64,000 nt of DNA, taken from Acanthopleura granulata. Taxonomy: Eukaryota; Mollusca; Polyplacophora; Chitonida; Chitonidae. The notes under the pieces are model-generated. The model was given only the letters and a program-made list of their open reading frames with translations, had not been told where the DNA came from and searched no databases. The DNA is taken from NCBI GenBank assembly GCA_016165875.1, contig JABBOT010000001.1:41973879-42037878 (forward strand). The letters run 5' to 3'. This document shows positions 48,591 to 61,764 of the stretch, piece after piece. Positions within the stretch are counted from its first letter, which is position 1. Every line of letters starts with the position of its first letter. The translations under genes and the position numbers were made by a program.

Positions 48591-51499
48591 CTGGGAACGA
48601 CAGCCAACAGAAAAACGAACCCAAAAACTAATGCTGCTGGCAAATGGTAAAGTATCCCAAATATCACAGGGTACAAGACGATTCAATGGTCAGCTTGCAC
48701 ACAAGGAGTACCTGTACCAGGAGATCTAGAGGCTGATCATGATGGTGGCTAGAATTGAGATCAGCCTGGATGCAGGGACAGAATGCAGGGAGTCCCACGT
48801 GAGGTGGACTCGCAGTACACAGGCTGCAGGCTGACGTCAGGCTAGGCAGCAGAGAGTCACATGTCTACCAGATTACTCTGTGACCGTACAACACAATGAA
48901 AGCCAATCAATTCCCATGGTACGAGTAATTAGTTCCCAAACACAGCAAGGACAGCGCAGAGCAGTCAAACCACCATGCAGGCAAGTCGCTGTCAGTGAGG
49001 CTACTGCAGGTCTGGTGAGCATGTACTGCTAATGCTGGCCGATGCACACAGGTACTTCTGCTTATAGGTGAAGCGTGCAGTCGTCAACATGAGCCTATTA
49101 ACAGGGTGCAAATCATCCCCTATTATCACTGGATAACATCCTAACACTTTGCTCTCCACTCCCTTTCCCTCAGCTGGTATCATATCATCACTATGGGTCA
49201 GTCCAACATCATCTCACAGTATCTGCCACCTGCACCCTGCTGTGATCAGCAGATAATTATATATGCAGATGCCAGATCAATGACGGGATAATCACTCTTG
49301 TCCAGGCAGCCCAGGATTATCAGTTTATTGACCACCAGTATCTAGCATACCACTAAAATCTGCACAGCTTCATTGCCATTTACCATCACTCTACCTATGG
49401 TGTAAAGAATAGTCTGGGATTCACCAGAGACAAACAGAAGCCATACTATTGCATTGAGATTACAAAAGTATTTTAAAAAAATGTTTCTGGGCACACAATT
49501 GCATTTGTAGTTGGAAACTTTTTAATCTTTTTTATTTAACATCATATTTAAGGAATTCTTCATTTGCAAGGTGGTGGGCTGGTTTATGGGTGCGCGAGGA
49601 GTAAACACCAACCTATGGGCACAGGCACCACTAATTTAAAGGTCAACATTTTTTCACTATTTTTTCACTTTACTTAACTGAATGATGTACCTGTGTTTTT
49701 ACAAAAGAAAAGTGCATCTGGTGAGCATTTTTACTTGTAGAAAAAAAAATATCTTTAAAACCCAAATTTGTGAGAAAAAATAGAACATCACTTGTCTGCC
49801 CTTGAATGGCAGTAGCTTGTCAAATATGCATGACATAATAGTGGTGTTTCCGGTTTTGAGGTCTAATGTTTACTGGCGAGAGAATTCAGTGTGCTTATTT
49901 TGTTCAAAATGGTCACGTGGCATTTGGAAAAATATTCATTTTCATCGCATGAAGAGGTCTGATGGGAAGGCATGAAAAGTAATCTCATCGTCATTCAGTG
50001 TGAGACTAACACAGTTGATTGCTGTGCGAAATGACATATCGCCACTATGACGTCACAAACTAGGGGAACTTACCAGGCTTCACGCAAATCAGCCCATCGG
50101 AGTTGAAAAAAATCTGTTTTTTTAAAAATCTAGTGATTTTCGTTCTTTAAATCAAATACGCTTTGAGTTTCAGATACATCTAGAATATACTAAAAACACC
50201 CAGGAGAGTTCACTGCAATAATAACTGAAGCAGCCACATCTTGATTTGAGCCCATAAGCCTCATCGGTCAAGAACCAACTGGATTTTGTGGCCAAACTTC
50301 CTGGGAATTAATGACAGAAATTAAAATATGATACCTCATACATGTAGTTTATATATTCATGGACACATGACAGATTGAGTCAACGTAAATTCAGTGCGCG
50401 CCATATGCATGCAATATCGTGATATACATGTACATGCTGGCAATGGACCGGCTACATCTATCCTCCAGTAGCTGACCAGCTTTGCCTAAGCCAAATGGAC
50501 AACAAGTTGCTATCAGAAATAATTACATGTGGGAGGTAATGATACCTCACACATGCATCTAGGTGGAGAGGTGTCAGGGCTAGAGTGCAACTAATAAGTC
50601 AACCATATGCAATATTGATTAAAGGCATTGCACGCCATACATTGTACTCCATAAATACAGATGTGGCAATGGTATCTCCAGAGAATTAAGCTTAAGGCAC
50701 TTGTACATGCACTTGAAATGGCTGTGATTGTGTGCAGTGATATGACATGTAGGGCGCTTACATTATACCAAACAACTCCTACATTATTGATATACGTACT
50801 ACACTTACTACAGGAAAGAATCTGACTTGGTCTGCCACTCAATTTCCATTCAAAAAAGCAGAAGTTATGGCATATGTTGTTAATATTTCCTTTTATGCTC
50901 TCTCCTGACATCAGCATGTAAAGGATATGTCTTATCCTCAGGTATCACACATCTTATATCGGATCAAATTCAGTTTTACTGATGCGTCAAAAATATTTAA
51001 TCACAATGGCTGGTCTTGATATTTCAGGTAAATCAGCATTGATATACAGCATTATTCTTTTTATAATACTGGACAAACTGGACGGATTTTTTAAAATCTA
51101 TTTTTGTTATTGAATTTAATGTTCTTACAGATTGTACATATTGGTTTTCACTTTATTATAAATATTATATAAATATTTTTATAAATATTTATAACATGAT
51201 ATCACCTATTATAGTCTTGCAGAGCCAATTCCGGGAATTGCTGCCACTGATAGGTACGTATATTTATCATTATTGCTTTTTTAGTACAAATTTATCTTAT
51301 TATTTTATTCTATTTTTTTATCTCTGATTTTTTATTTGTATTTATCCTTTTCTTTCTTTATTTTATTATTACCATCACCATCATTATCATGACTCCTTCT
51401 ATGATTTTGAAACGATATTCAGTTTAACTATTCTGTTGTAATCCTGGTCTTGTTCGGGGTACATGCCGTCCTGGTCGTACACCTGTTGACACTGACTAC
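48591..51499. other. Non-coding stretch
   Basis: Slightly more GC-rich at 48680-49200, without a recognisable promoter. AT-rich after 49450. A TTAA-bounded segment at 49636-50150 has only weak inverted ends. A minus frame of 108 codons at 50591-50917 has no support. Confidence 0.4.
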
Positions 51500-51730
51500 T
51501 TTTAGAAGCCAATATTTATACACTTTGTGCTCCAATATCTCAAAAAGTGCCCAAGATAAAGAAACCAAACTTGACGGTCAAGATACTGCAATGGTTATAT
51601 GATAAACTTAGCAAAGAAAATGAAGGAAAACTGAAAAATGGGTAACACAATCAGCTGAAAATGGCTGCAGAGGAATATTTGCTTACAGAATTCAAAACAT
51701 TTTATATCAGGCCTCTATTTCACAACAAGA
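51500..51730 (+). repeat. Dispersed repeat E, plus-oriented copy
   Basis: GCTCCAATATCTCAAAAAGT, CAAGATAAAGAAACCAAACT and ACTGCAATGGTTA match the reverse complement of 12400-12490. The similarity fades to the right. Confidence 0.65.
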
Positions 51731-52486
51731 TATAAATTTCAGCATTTTTTCGGTTAGGCGGTTTTTGAAAAGAAGATTTTGTAAAAGTTTTTTGTAAAAT
51801 TCAAACTGGACACCTGACCATGCGACCAGTCATAATTTTCCCAGAAGTTTCAAGATTTTATCTGAAGTGAAGAAAAAAAAACACAAAGAAAATTGAAAAA
51901 AAAATTTTTTCTGAAAGCTGTATTGTAATAAGTCATGCCAAATTTGATGTCCCGTGTCTGTACAATGCATCGTTTTCAATTTACTTCCAGATATCTGCTA
52001 CTTTGAAGAAATTAACTTCAGCCATGTAGAATGAAAACTATTCAGCTAAAATGATGGGATGTGTACCAGATTGTAGCCCATCATCCCAACTTTGACCCAC
52101 TCCCACCTCGCCTTCCACCCCTAAGCCCCATTCACTCCATCATGCACGTACTCCTTTTAGCTCGCAGGTGAACAGATTAAGTTAAGACAAATATTTTGAC
52201 ACTTTTACATTTCTCACTGGTCATGTGGTTTGGCTGCCATTCTTAATTTTATAATGAGGCTTTAAAGTCAACAAAATGTTTAACTGAAGGGGCTAAAATT
52301 TTGTATGCCAGTACTCTTACTAAGGATGATGAGCAACTCCCGGTGTAAAAAGTTTTGAATTCCCCATACAAATTAGGATCTGGCCGCTCAATGAAAACCA
52401 AACTAGTCCAATTCCCAAACCTAAAGTCTAAATGGTTCGAACAGAAGCATTTTCTACATCTCCATGACATCTGCGAAATGGTTTTG
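51731..52486. other. Non-coding stretch
   Basis: AT-rich; a C-rich patch at 52080-52140. No gene or clear repeat recognised. Confidence 0.5.
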
Positions 52487-52722
52487 TATTTATTTATCTA
52501 TTTATTTAATTGGTGTTTTACACCATACTCAAAAATATTTGACTTATACAACAGTGGCCAGCATTAGGGTGGGAAGAAACCTGGCAGAGCCCAGGTGAAA
52601 CCCACAACAATCCTCGGGTTGCTGGCCGACCTTCCCACATACAGCAAGAGAGAAAGCCAGCATGACCTGGACTTGAACTCACAGCAACCACATCGGTGAG
52701 AGGTGCCTGGGTCATGGCCCAC
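52487..52722 (-). mobile_element. SINE family A, minus-strand copy
   Basis: The plus strand reads TATTTATTTAATTGGTGTTT, CTCAAAAATATTTGACTTAT, GGTTGCTGGCCGACCTTCCC and CTGGACTTGAACTCACAGCA. This is standard family order with scattered substitutions; the head end fades after GGGTCAT. Confidence 0.8.
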
Positions 52723-53500
52723 AATGAATTTGTAAGTAATATTTTCTTCTGATGTGTGGTTTTTACATAATGACAAACAACATCTTTCAGAAAAGGTTAA
52801 AATTTTCACCTGTATTTAACATGGGGCTTTCTGTGAGACAGCATTACTGCAGTTTAAGATCTGCAGAGGTCTGGAAAAAACCTTGCAACAATGTACTTCT
52901 TGTTTTGTTATTCGCTGTGAACACAAGATCAAAGCTGCACTGTTGGACAACAGCTGTAATTATTATCTGTTATTATCACCACTGTAAATACGTGTATCTA
53001 AAGTCAATGAAGTTCAATAAACGCAAAAAGAGGCAAAAAGTTCTGTTCCACTTTTCTTCCACATTCAATCATTCCTACTGAACTATAAAACTGGAATTCA
53101 AAGGCAATTAGGTCTACGCAAGGTGGAACAGATTTCTGAAGTCATGGTAATTTCCACTAGAATGTACCCTTGTGAATCCAGAATCACCTAAACTTGGCCA
53201 AGCAGCTGTTGGTGTCAATCCCCTGGTAATTAATCCACGAAATGCTAAGTGAATAATTACTGGATATACTGTGTTGATCAACATTTTTGTGAACAGATTT
53301 GATAGCATGAGGAATTTGGTTACATGGCCATTACTGAGAGTCAAACATCACAGAAGACCTCTGCCCTTTAAATCAAATGTCAATGTCAATGTCAGTATAG
53401 CAATGTTGATAATTCCAAGACAGCCAGGGTGATGAAGCTAAGGGGCTTACCTTAATTCATATTGCTGGCTGGCTATATCATATATAACACGGGTTCAAAT

Positions 53501-53748
53501 GATACATTTGATTTACATCGTGCTCAAGAATAGTTCGTTTATACAACATCGGCCGGCAGCATTGTGGTAGGAAAAAACCTGCTCTAACCCTACAACCATG
53601 TGCAGGCTGCTGGCAGACCTTCCCACCTATGACCACAGGTGACCCCAGCATGAGCTGGGCTTGAGCTCACAGCAACCACATTGGTGAGAGGCACCTGGGT
53701 CATACCCTTGACACGAGCACGCTAGCCCCATTGACCAAGGACGCCTCC
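53501..53748 (-). mobile_element. SINE family A, diverged minus-strand copy
   Basis: Carries GTGCTCAAGAATAGTTCGTT, CGGCCGGCAGCATTGTGGTA, GGCTGCTGGCAGACCTTCCC and CTTGAGCTCACAGCAACCAC. It ends GACCAAGGACGCCTCC, the tRNA-like end. The AAAT tail is degraded. Confidence 0.75.
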
Positions 53749-55159
53749 GACATGGGTTCACTTCCATGCAGTAATGGATCAAAAGTTTTTAACACTGGAG
53801 GCAGTACAGAATTGCTTTTGTTGCAAAGTATCACACTCAAAATCTATAACTCACTTCAGAGGTTACTTTCACTTGACCAGTTTACTGCATGCATCTAAAT
53901 GTTCACTCACGGACCGAAGAACGTTTAACAAAACAGTTCATTGACACAATTTTGCCATTTTACATCTTGCAAGAAATTCCAGCTATTCAGACATTCCCTC
54001 CAGCTAGACATCTGCAGCTAAGCTCTTTCCAGAGGGATACATGTACACAGAATTCAAACAGCAGTAATTGGCTGTGAAGCCCAAATAACACATTGCATGT
54101 CGAAGTGAATTTGACCTTATTGTTTAAGTTGCAGGGCTATAAGCACTAACGAGTATACATTCCACGTCAGATTGCACAGACTTGTACACAGACCAGCAAC
54201 CTACCACTGCACAGCCTATCCATTAATATGATACATGTATTTAACACCCATCGTTTGGAAGAAATAATGTTTTGAAGCCTTCACCTGTGACCTCTATATT
54301 CACCCTGGTCACGAATAATGTCAACGGCCACTGCTGGTTAGCTGGCTTCTGGGGAAACCCAATCCCTCATGATAGAACACTGACAGATTACTGTACAGTA
54401 ACATCCCAGTATTACAGCTGTGTTGAACTCTGGATAAAGTTGCATGGTTTCATACATGTGATGAAGAACAGGCTAAAATATGTATGCGAATGAATACGCT
54501 AGTTCCAAACAAATCATGTAGGCCTACTGGGCCTCATGAGAATCAACAATTCAGCTCCATGGCCAAGGGGAAACCATCCAGTGCTACAGAAAACTGAACT
54601 GCTATTTGCAAATTATGTATAGTACAAGTCAGTAAAGTTCCTAACATGCTCGGCTATCTTTCTGAATACTGAAATCAGTGGAAATTCTAGATGTATGAGA
54701 AATTATAGGAGAGTATATCCAGAATGTGACTGGATCTTAATGGCAATCAAAGTACAATACCGTAATTGTTTGTACATGTCCATTTGTACCCAGGACAGAT
54801 AAAAGATCAGTTAAAATAAATGAAAAACTTGAGCTTCACATACAGCTAGACATGGTAAAGGGTCATCATTCTGGGAACTATACTGCCTGTATTATTACAT
54901 CTCAAAATCTACTGGTTTCCAAACATCTACTACTTGTATAATTGCCATCATACAATGACAGGCATATTTTTAAAAGAAGGCAAAAAGCAAATTTTACTTC
55001 ATCCCCCACCCATTCAATAAAGCCAGAGGTATATTTCCGGTGGTAAAGATCAACTGAAAACCATAAAACTCTTAAAATCTACAAAGGATATCTGTAAAGA
55101 ACATGTACTATGTTTTCTTCATCATTAATGATGAAAATTATGTTCATTAATCATTTTCT
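53749..55159. other. Non-coding stretch
   Basis: AT-rich with only short open frames. No gene or named repeat seen. Confidence 0.5.
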
Positions 55160-55330
55160 TCTGATGGATGAACGATGAATGATTGTGGCTTTACGCGACT
55201 TCATCAATTTTTCAGACATATCGTGGAGTCATTAGTCATGAGGTAGACGCGGACAGGGAAAACGGTCTGTCAAACATAAGGTCACACAGACAATGATATA
55301 CCAGGTCAAAAAGTTTTGCCAACTCCAGTT
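55160..55330 (-). mobile_element. SINE family B fragment
   Basis: GCTTTACGCGACTTCATCAA followed by TTTTTCAGACATATCGTGGA and a GGTAGACGCGGACAGGGAAA segment resembles the distal body of family B copies at 32171 and 41212. No tRNA-like head is visible. Confidence 0.45.
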
Positions 55331-56059
55331 CCACCGGTTAGAGGCCAGTTTGCATGAATACAACTGCTCAATGTCTCTTAGTCAGATAAATTTACAAAAA
55401 AAAAAAAAGCCAAACCTGTAGAAAATAAAATTTGTCATCACTAAATTTAACCTGAGAAATGATACTTGCCTGGTCTACTGAAGCTGTCCTAATGTAGAAC
55501 CACATAATGACCAGGTCTATCTGTGTACAAACAAACATAATAATTTTGTTTTAGACATACATGTGTCAATAGGAGTTTCCTGTAATGGATCAATAAATAT
55601 GAACTCTCTGGAGAAAATCCTGTCTTGACAACTGTTTCATTGGAATTCTACACGCTTGGGTTGTACTTATAGACGTACTTTTGGCACATACTTTTCACAA
55701 AACTGAAATAATTACTATTTTAAAGACACAATCCTGTTCCAATCAGGTGAAACGGGTCATATTATGCTGGAAAACTGAAAGACACAGCCACTCACTTAAA
55801 GAGTTCTTTCTAGTGTATAATTTTAATAAAATTTTAATGGCTTCATTCCACATCACCAGATAAATATCACTCAAAAGAACAAACAATATACCCCTAGTGT
55901 ACCCTTAAGGGGTTTTTCTGGCCACTTTATCGTAGCAGTAGCCACAACCAGAAATATCTGAAAATTGAGTTTCAGATATGATATCGCTTAAAGTGAAAGA
56001 CTGTGTATGCAAACTTATACAATAGGGTTGGACTATATTGTTTTTATTTCGATAAAGTA

Positions 56060-57130
56060 TTTTTTCTAACAGTTACCACGACAGTGGAAATTGACATATG
56101 ACTGTGCTCCATCAACTAGCACGAAACACAGCCATTCTGTCTGGAACACTCTGGTCACACCTGAGACTGTGTATGCTAGCTGTTATGGTTGAGGTTGAAA
56201 CTTAAGCAGACTTAAGCATAGTGACTTACTCTCACTATGACACAATGATCTGGAAATAATTTGCAAACTTGTCATAATTAGAACGTTCAAAAGGTGTCCT
56301 TTCCCTATCTTAACACGTTAGACTGACATTTGAGATTTACATCACAGCTTAGAAACAGCTGATATCTCATAGCTGTCTGGTTGGTAAACCCCTCATTAAG
56401 CTTAAAAGCATGGTCGCCTTCAGATCTCCACTCAGCAGAAAAATACTCCACAATTCAAACAAAGTTATTTAGCACTAAATTCATCAAAATTCAAACAGGT
56501 TTTTGTATTCAAAAGAGAAATTTGTAATCTTTCTACCGAACAGTGCCTCAGTTATGAGCTGTCTTTCACTTTAATTTGAATCGCAATACCTCAGTTATGA
56601 AACATCCCAGAAAAAAAGTGTATGCTTTCTAAAGTGATAGATAGCGCACGTTCTGTTGCCAAAGAGGTTGCACCATGTAATGTTTATTTCAGAAAGCTAA
56701 CAGGTACCACGACAGCGTAAACTGACATCTGACAATGCTCCATTGACTAGCATGAAACGCAGCCATTCTGTGTACTTTGTGAAGTAATTCTTCCCAGTGT
56801 GGAACACTCTTGTCACCTGACTGTAGTAAGCTGCTATGTGTGCTGTCCCTATGTTAGTACATTTTACACTGACAGACAACTCCGAACATTTACGTCCCAG
56901 CTTATAAGCAGCTGATATATCCTACACGTAGCTCTCTGCTTGGTCAATCCCATAAGCTTAAAAGTACAGGTGCATTCAGATCCCCAGCCGGTAGCACAAT
57001 ACTCCACACTCCAAACGAAGATAATTCAGTGACAAATTCATACAATTTCAAACAGGTTTTTACATTCAAAAGAGAATTTTATAACCTTTTTAATGAACAG
57101 TGCCTCAGCCATCAGCTGTCTAATGGTTGG
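56060..57130. repeat. Diverged tandem duplication, period about 630 bp
   Basis: Segments 56060-56560 and 56690-57130 are collinear. Shared blocks: GTACCACGACAG or GTTACCACGACAG, CACAGCCATTCTGT, CAGCTGATAT, AAGCTTAAAAG, ATACTCCACA, TTCAAACAGGTTTTT and ATTCAAAAGAGAA. Each unit begins with TTTATTTC and a CTAACAG just inside its left edge. On the minus strand these give a stop codon followed shortly by AATAAA. The left unit has an extra segment (56180-56300) and is more decayed. Confidence 0.75.
56697..56921 (-). CDS. Candidate 3' coding segment (74 codons) in the duplicated unit, unidentified
   Basis: On the minus strand an open frame follows an in-frame TAG at 56924-56922. It contains CSELSVSVKCTN and FHTGKNYFTKYTEWL, and ends SLRCRGTC before TAG at 56699-56697. 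AATAAA follows at 56688-56683. The other unit keeps a matching end (GNC, then TAG and AATAAA at 56048-56043), but its frame is broken upstream. It could be the last exon of a duplicated gene, a retrocopy or chance; no family recognised. Confidence 0.25.
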   Translation of the reverse strand, partial: DISAAYKLGRKCSELSVSVKCTNIGTAHIAAYYSQVTRVFHTGKNYFTKYTEWLRFMLVNGALSDVSLRCRGTC

Positions 57131-58254
57131 GACAAAATTATCAGGGGGTTGATTACAAAATCATGCATGTTGGTGTTCATACATGTAAATTATACGATCA
57201 CCAAGGCTTTGTAAAACAGTCAGACAATTTTCTGAAAAAAAATAGGGCAATAATGAAAATGACAACATCTACATAAAGAAACCTCAACAAAACCAAAAAC
57301 TCCTTGGGCACAGGCAACCAGTATCCTGAGCATCTATTTCCAAAATGACCCAAAGTGGACGAGCATGAATGCTCTGTTGCCACCATGGTTTCGGAGAAGC
57401 TGGTAGTACAAATAAGAGCATGGCCAAAAGTGTTGTAAGACAAGCTCATCAATCGTGGCTTTGTGTTTTCATCATTCGGGAGGGTGGTGGGGCTGGTCAG
57501 GGAAATATCACAAAATGAAAGGCAAAATCCCCGAAAGTTCTCAAACCGCAAATAGGATAAGAAGAATTCTATGCAATGTCCAGGGAACAAAACGTGAATG
57601 TCACAACAGGAACTAATTGTATACATGTATATATGGTGACAGTCTGTTGGACATGTACTCTAACTGTACATGGTCTGCTGCAGGGATCTCTATCTTGTAT
57701 TCTTGGTTGGGCACTTCTCTGCGAGGAATTAAGATACTGTCTTATCTAAGCGACCCATTATATGATGAATGGCCAGTCCTCTAAGAAGCTTAGAAAATGG
57801 ATCTTCGGAGCAATCTTTCCAACAGGCTCTCAGAGCACAAATGAATACAGAACTCTGATTGGTTGGTAATTCTAAGAGGTGACAATTAAAGCATATCAAT
57901 CCTGTTGCTCATAATACATTGCTTGATGGACATGTTCTTAAACCAATATTATACTGCATCTAAGATTTCTTATCGAACTGCCTGTGTCTTTTTATAATTG
58001 TTTGGGGCAAATTATAGGGGTTCCAAAATTATGTTCACCTGTACTTGTTCTGTCTGACTGGCTGCTGGATCAATGTTACAATTTGATATGGGGATAAATC
58101 TGTTGTCCTCAAATCAGGATTATTAAGCCTACCCTAAGGCAAACATGATAAAATGTCTCACAATTGGCTAACTGTGAAAAATCAAGGTAATGTGCACTAC
58201 TACAGTGTGCTACACCTATCTGTTCAACAACTTTCTGTTTGTCATTGATGAAGA
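57131..58254. other. Non-coding stretch
   Basis: The longest frame in the window's right half (minus, 57198-57626, 142 codons) contains hydrophobic runs but has no ATG-supported start context, splice pair or relative. It is treated as chance. Confidence 0.4.
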
Positions 58255-58345
58255 TTTATTTCTTTAATCAGCATTTTATGCTGAAAATTAAGAACATTTC
58301 ACTTACATATGAAAGTGGGCAGGAAGAAATTGGCAAGTGCCAATT
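58255..58345 (-). mobile_element. SINE family A relic
   Basis: GATTTATTTCTTTAATCAGC, TTAAGAACATTTCACTTACA and a GGCAGGAAGAAATTGGCAAG segment keep the order of the family's tail and distal body, but with many changes. Low-confidence old copy without a head. Confidence 0.45.
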
Positions 58346-59099
58346 GGCAAGGGAAATCACTGAAAACTATGATTGCATAAAAAGCAGCCAACTTGAGTGA
58401 CATGTAAATAAGGTGAAAGTATTAAACTGATACAAATCTTTGATTCAGTACTTAAAAAATACATGTCCAAAAGAAGAGGAACCTTCACATGCAGAAAGCA
58501 CCTGTTTGGATTCAAGGCTTTTATTTGGTGCAGGAGGAATTGTGCCCTTATCAGTAGATGATGCAAAATGGATGACAAAATAGTTTACATGAAAAAAAAG
58601 TGATTAACCTTCAGTTGTTACATGTACATGAAGATACACATAAAGTTAAATGAACTAAATGTAACTGCATGTATTTGCAACAAATACAGTCACACAAATG
58701 GACTGCTTCATTTCTAACTCAATCCCACTCATTCCACATCTTTTCACACAGGAAACAAGCAAACCGTAATTGTTATTTCCCATTCATCACAGTTTGTATT
58801 CAGTAAATAAAATGGCCGTGCTAGAGCTATACCAAAATACATATAAACATAACTCTTCCCTGAGAAATGGTTCAGACTGAAAACTCAATGCTGTAGCTTT
58901 TTATAATGTTTTTGCTTCTATTTTTTTTGTCCGACCTTACAAAAACGTGTCCCCCATCCTCCAGAAGAAGGAAGAGAAGGTCAAAACCTGAACAAGTAGG
59001 AAAAGTAGGACAGGCCAGCAACTACATTTATAGCTAGTTTCACTGAAAGGAAACATAAGCTGCAGAAAGTTACAGGCTAACAGTTGATGTCTAAATAAA
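58346..59099. other. Non-coding stretch
   Basis: AT-rich. No gene seen. Confidence 0.5.
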
Positions 59100-60550
59100 A
59101 GTCAGAACTGATAATATCAATTATTAGGGGTCCACACAGGTTCCCTGAGGTACACCTCTCGAAACTGTTTGGATTATTATTATTATTATTATTTTTAGTC
59201 CTCTCTAAACATTGCAATATCTCCCAAATTACTGAAGGTAGAGGACCCAAACATTGCAGTCTTGATAAGGGCCATATGAAGCCACTTTTGATGTTTAGTG
59301 TCCATTGGTCAGTCACATTATTTAGTGGCCATTCTAAATTTCAGTGTTAAGCTTAAAAAATCTTCTTCTCACAGACTGGATTATCTGTCCGGTGGAAATT
59401 CTATTTGTTGTTTCTAGGTGAATGGCCCTACTCAGTTAACCTTGCACATTAACTTTGATCTGCAAATTAGGCTGCAATTAACCTCGAAGTTACGTAAAAA
59501 TTACATCATCCCTAAATATGAAATATTTAGGCTTGAAATGATTAACCAAACATGCTATCTGGTGCTCAACGTTGTCAGGATTACATTTCTGCAAGAATTA
59601 ATTTCTTACATTGTATAGTTTGAAGTTTTTTCCAAGAAACCAACAAAATTTTCTCAAAATTTTCCCATTTACATAACATGGTAGCAGTAGATTAAAGGCA
59701 GAGTCTCTTCGTACTCATGGTTTGCCTGACATGAGTGGGGTATTCTGATTCTGTCTGGCCCTCTCAGCTGAACATCAAAGTTACAGTCCCTACAGGTAGC
59801 AGAGCCTTTGTATCTGACAGGATTATTTATTTTCTTTTCGCTGATTTTCACCATAGCCCCAATGAATGCTGTGCCTAGCAGTCAGGTTCAAATCCAGTTA
59901 AATCCTGCTAGTCTTTTTTCTGCCTTTTTTTTCAAGTATCATGAAATTATTACGCACTGCAGACTAGTGCTAGCCCTCTGAGATTCAATTCCAGTCGATT
60001 TCTTATCATTTTTACATGGAAATTTTTCCCCACAATTTTTATTTTTCAACCTGACCTACTTCAGACGGCATATTGCCATGAATAGAATGCATTGACATGT
60101 CACTTTCTCCACAAGGGTTTATCCGATCCAGCTGAAATTTAAAACGCAGACACAATACATGGGGGCTAATTACGTGTGCAAAAATCATTTTCATATCTTG
60201 AAACTGTAGAAATGCACTGACTACCGAAGTTGTCACGTGATCAAATGTTTTGGAATTTAATTATTTCGAGTATGCTACCTGATGTAGTTTCACGTTCTGA
60301 TCATGAATCTGATCTTATTTTGGCCTGTACACTTTTAATGCAAATTACGATCAAAGTTCGAAAAATGCAATTTTCCCCATATTTGGATGTTACGTGAGAT
60401 GAAACCATTACAGCTGTAATGCTGAAAATTATGGAGTGCAAAGGGCAAATATGAACTATGCAATTGCGAAAAAGCAAATTTTCGCCACATTTAGAGGTCA
60501 CTTGATAGGAATTCATTATAGCTGTAAAGCTGAACAGTGCACTTTATTAT
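59100..60550 (-). repeat. Repeat F, 1.45-kb unclassified element, minus orientation
   Basis: Reverse complement of the copy at 15700-17190, aligned along its length. An (ATT)n run (59173-59192) occupies the place where the other copy has AATAATCATAGTAATAATCC. The two subunits of about 110 bp at the element's left end are clearer here, each with TTACAGCTRTAATG followed by an AAATATGGGG- or AAATGTGGCG-type block. It is again without recognisable coding capacity. Confidence 0.7.
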
Positions 60551-61764
60551 GAGAATGGAGATTATCCTTGCTGCACTGTATTCTTTATGTCTTTTGTTAT
60601 TGGCTATGGGCAAAGGATCAAAACTGAACTGCTTTCATGCTGGGTTCTAGTAGTAGGCCCATTGTATATGGCAGTCATGAGTTCAAATCCAGTTCATCTC
60701 TTCTCAATCTTTTCAGTTTTTTTTTCTCCTTTTTTATTACCATGAAGTTATCTGGGGACTACCCTATGTGGTAGATAGGTAACAGTGTAGACCCCGGCAA
60801 CGCTGTTCGATAACACTTTTAATATATACTTATTATTTGTTTAATTACAGGAGAATTAGCATTTTGAAATAAGTGCTACCAAAATTTGAGCAGTCAGGCA
60901 GTATAACGAACAATGGACAATCAAAATTAAAAATTAACAAGTTACCAAATATGTATGCTAATGTGCATGTGATGCAGTTTACACCTGTGCCAAGTAAACT
61001 CAGAGTAAGTCTGAAGTAGCAGCATAGCAGATAGTATTGTGAAGCTTAACAGCAGTTCATCCAGTTCAAGGGAAACAGAGATTGATGTTGTATCAGTCAA
61101 AGCAATGGACAAAAAAGGTGGAAGAGGTCATTTACCAGCACATGGGCGAGTGATTACATGATACAATCCAGAGTACATGCGACCAGCATCTCTACCTGGA
61201 CAAGCTATCTGGGCTGAACACAAAAGCACAGAAATCGATGTCTACAGTCACAACATGAGCTAACAATGGGGACTGCAGACACTTTCAGATCCTTATTTTG
61301 AGCAACATATAACTGCCAACCATATGCATGTCATTATCACACAATTCCTCTTATGATGCGTCTATTTCCGAACTAGGTGTATTTGCATCTGCATATCGGC
61401 TCAATCAGCATATGACCAACCAGGCATTAATTTAACTCACACCTGAAGTAGATGCATGTAACTGCCAGCTCTCGCATTCAAAATACAGGGAAAAACAGAC
61501 TTATGGCACAGCCTAGGAATAACTTGACATTAAACGAGACCACAGCAGGACACAAACGCCACAAAAAGATGTAACCGCATTCTGAAAACATTTACTTGAC
61601 TAGAAAACCTAGAACACACGTCAGTGAAATCTGGAAACGCGTTTTTGTTTTTCAGGAAATTGACCTGAATATGACGAGATGCTCTCTGAAGTTTTGTTTA
61701 TGCCAAATTAAAACGGGTTTTATCACATGGTCGGGACAGGGTGAGCTTATGATTTGAAAGACAA
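60551..61764. other. Non-coding stretch
   Basis: No gene or repeat recognised. Confidence 0.5.

Noticed and set aside
49636..50150. Possible third TTAA-bounded foldback element
   Set aside because: Only the first six bases (TTAAAG) match between the ends; the inner arms do not pair convincingly by eye.
57198..57626. 142-codon minus-strand open frame with hydrophobic runs
   Set aside because: No initiator context, splice pair or related copy; the length is consistent with chance.
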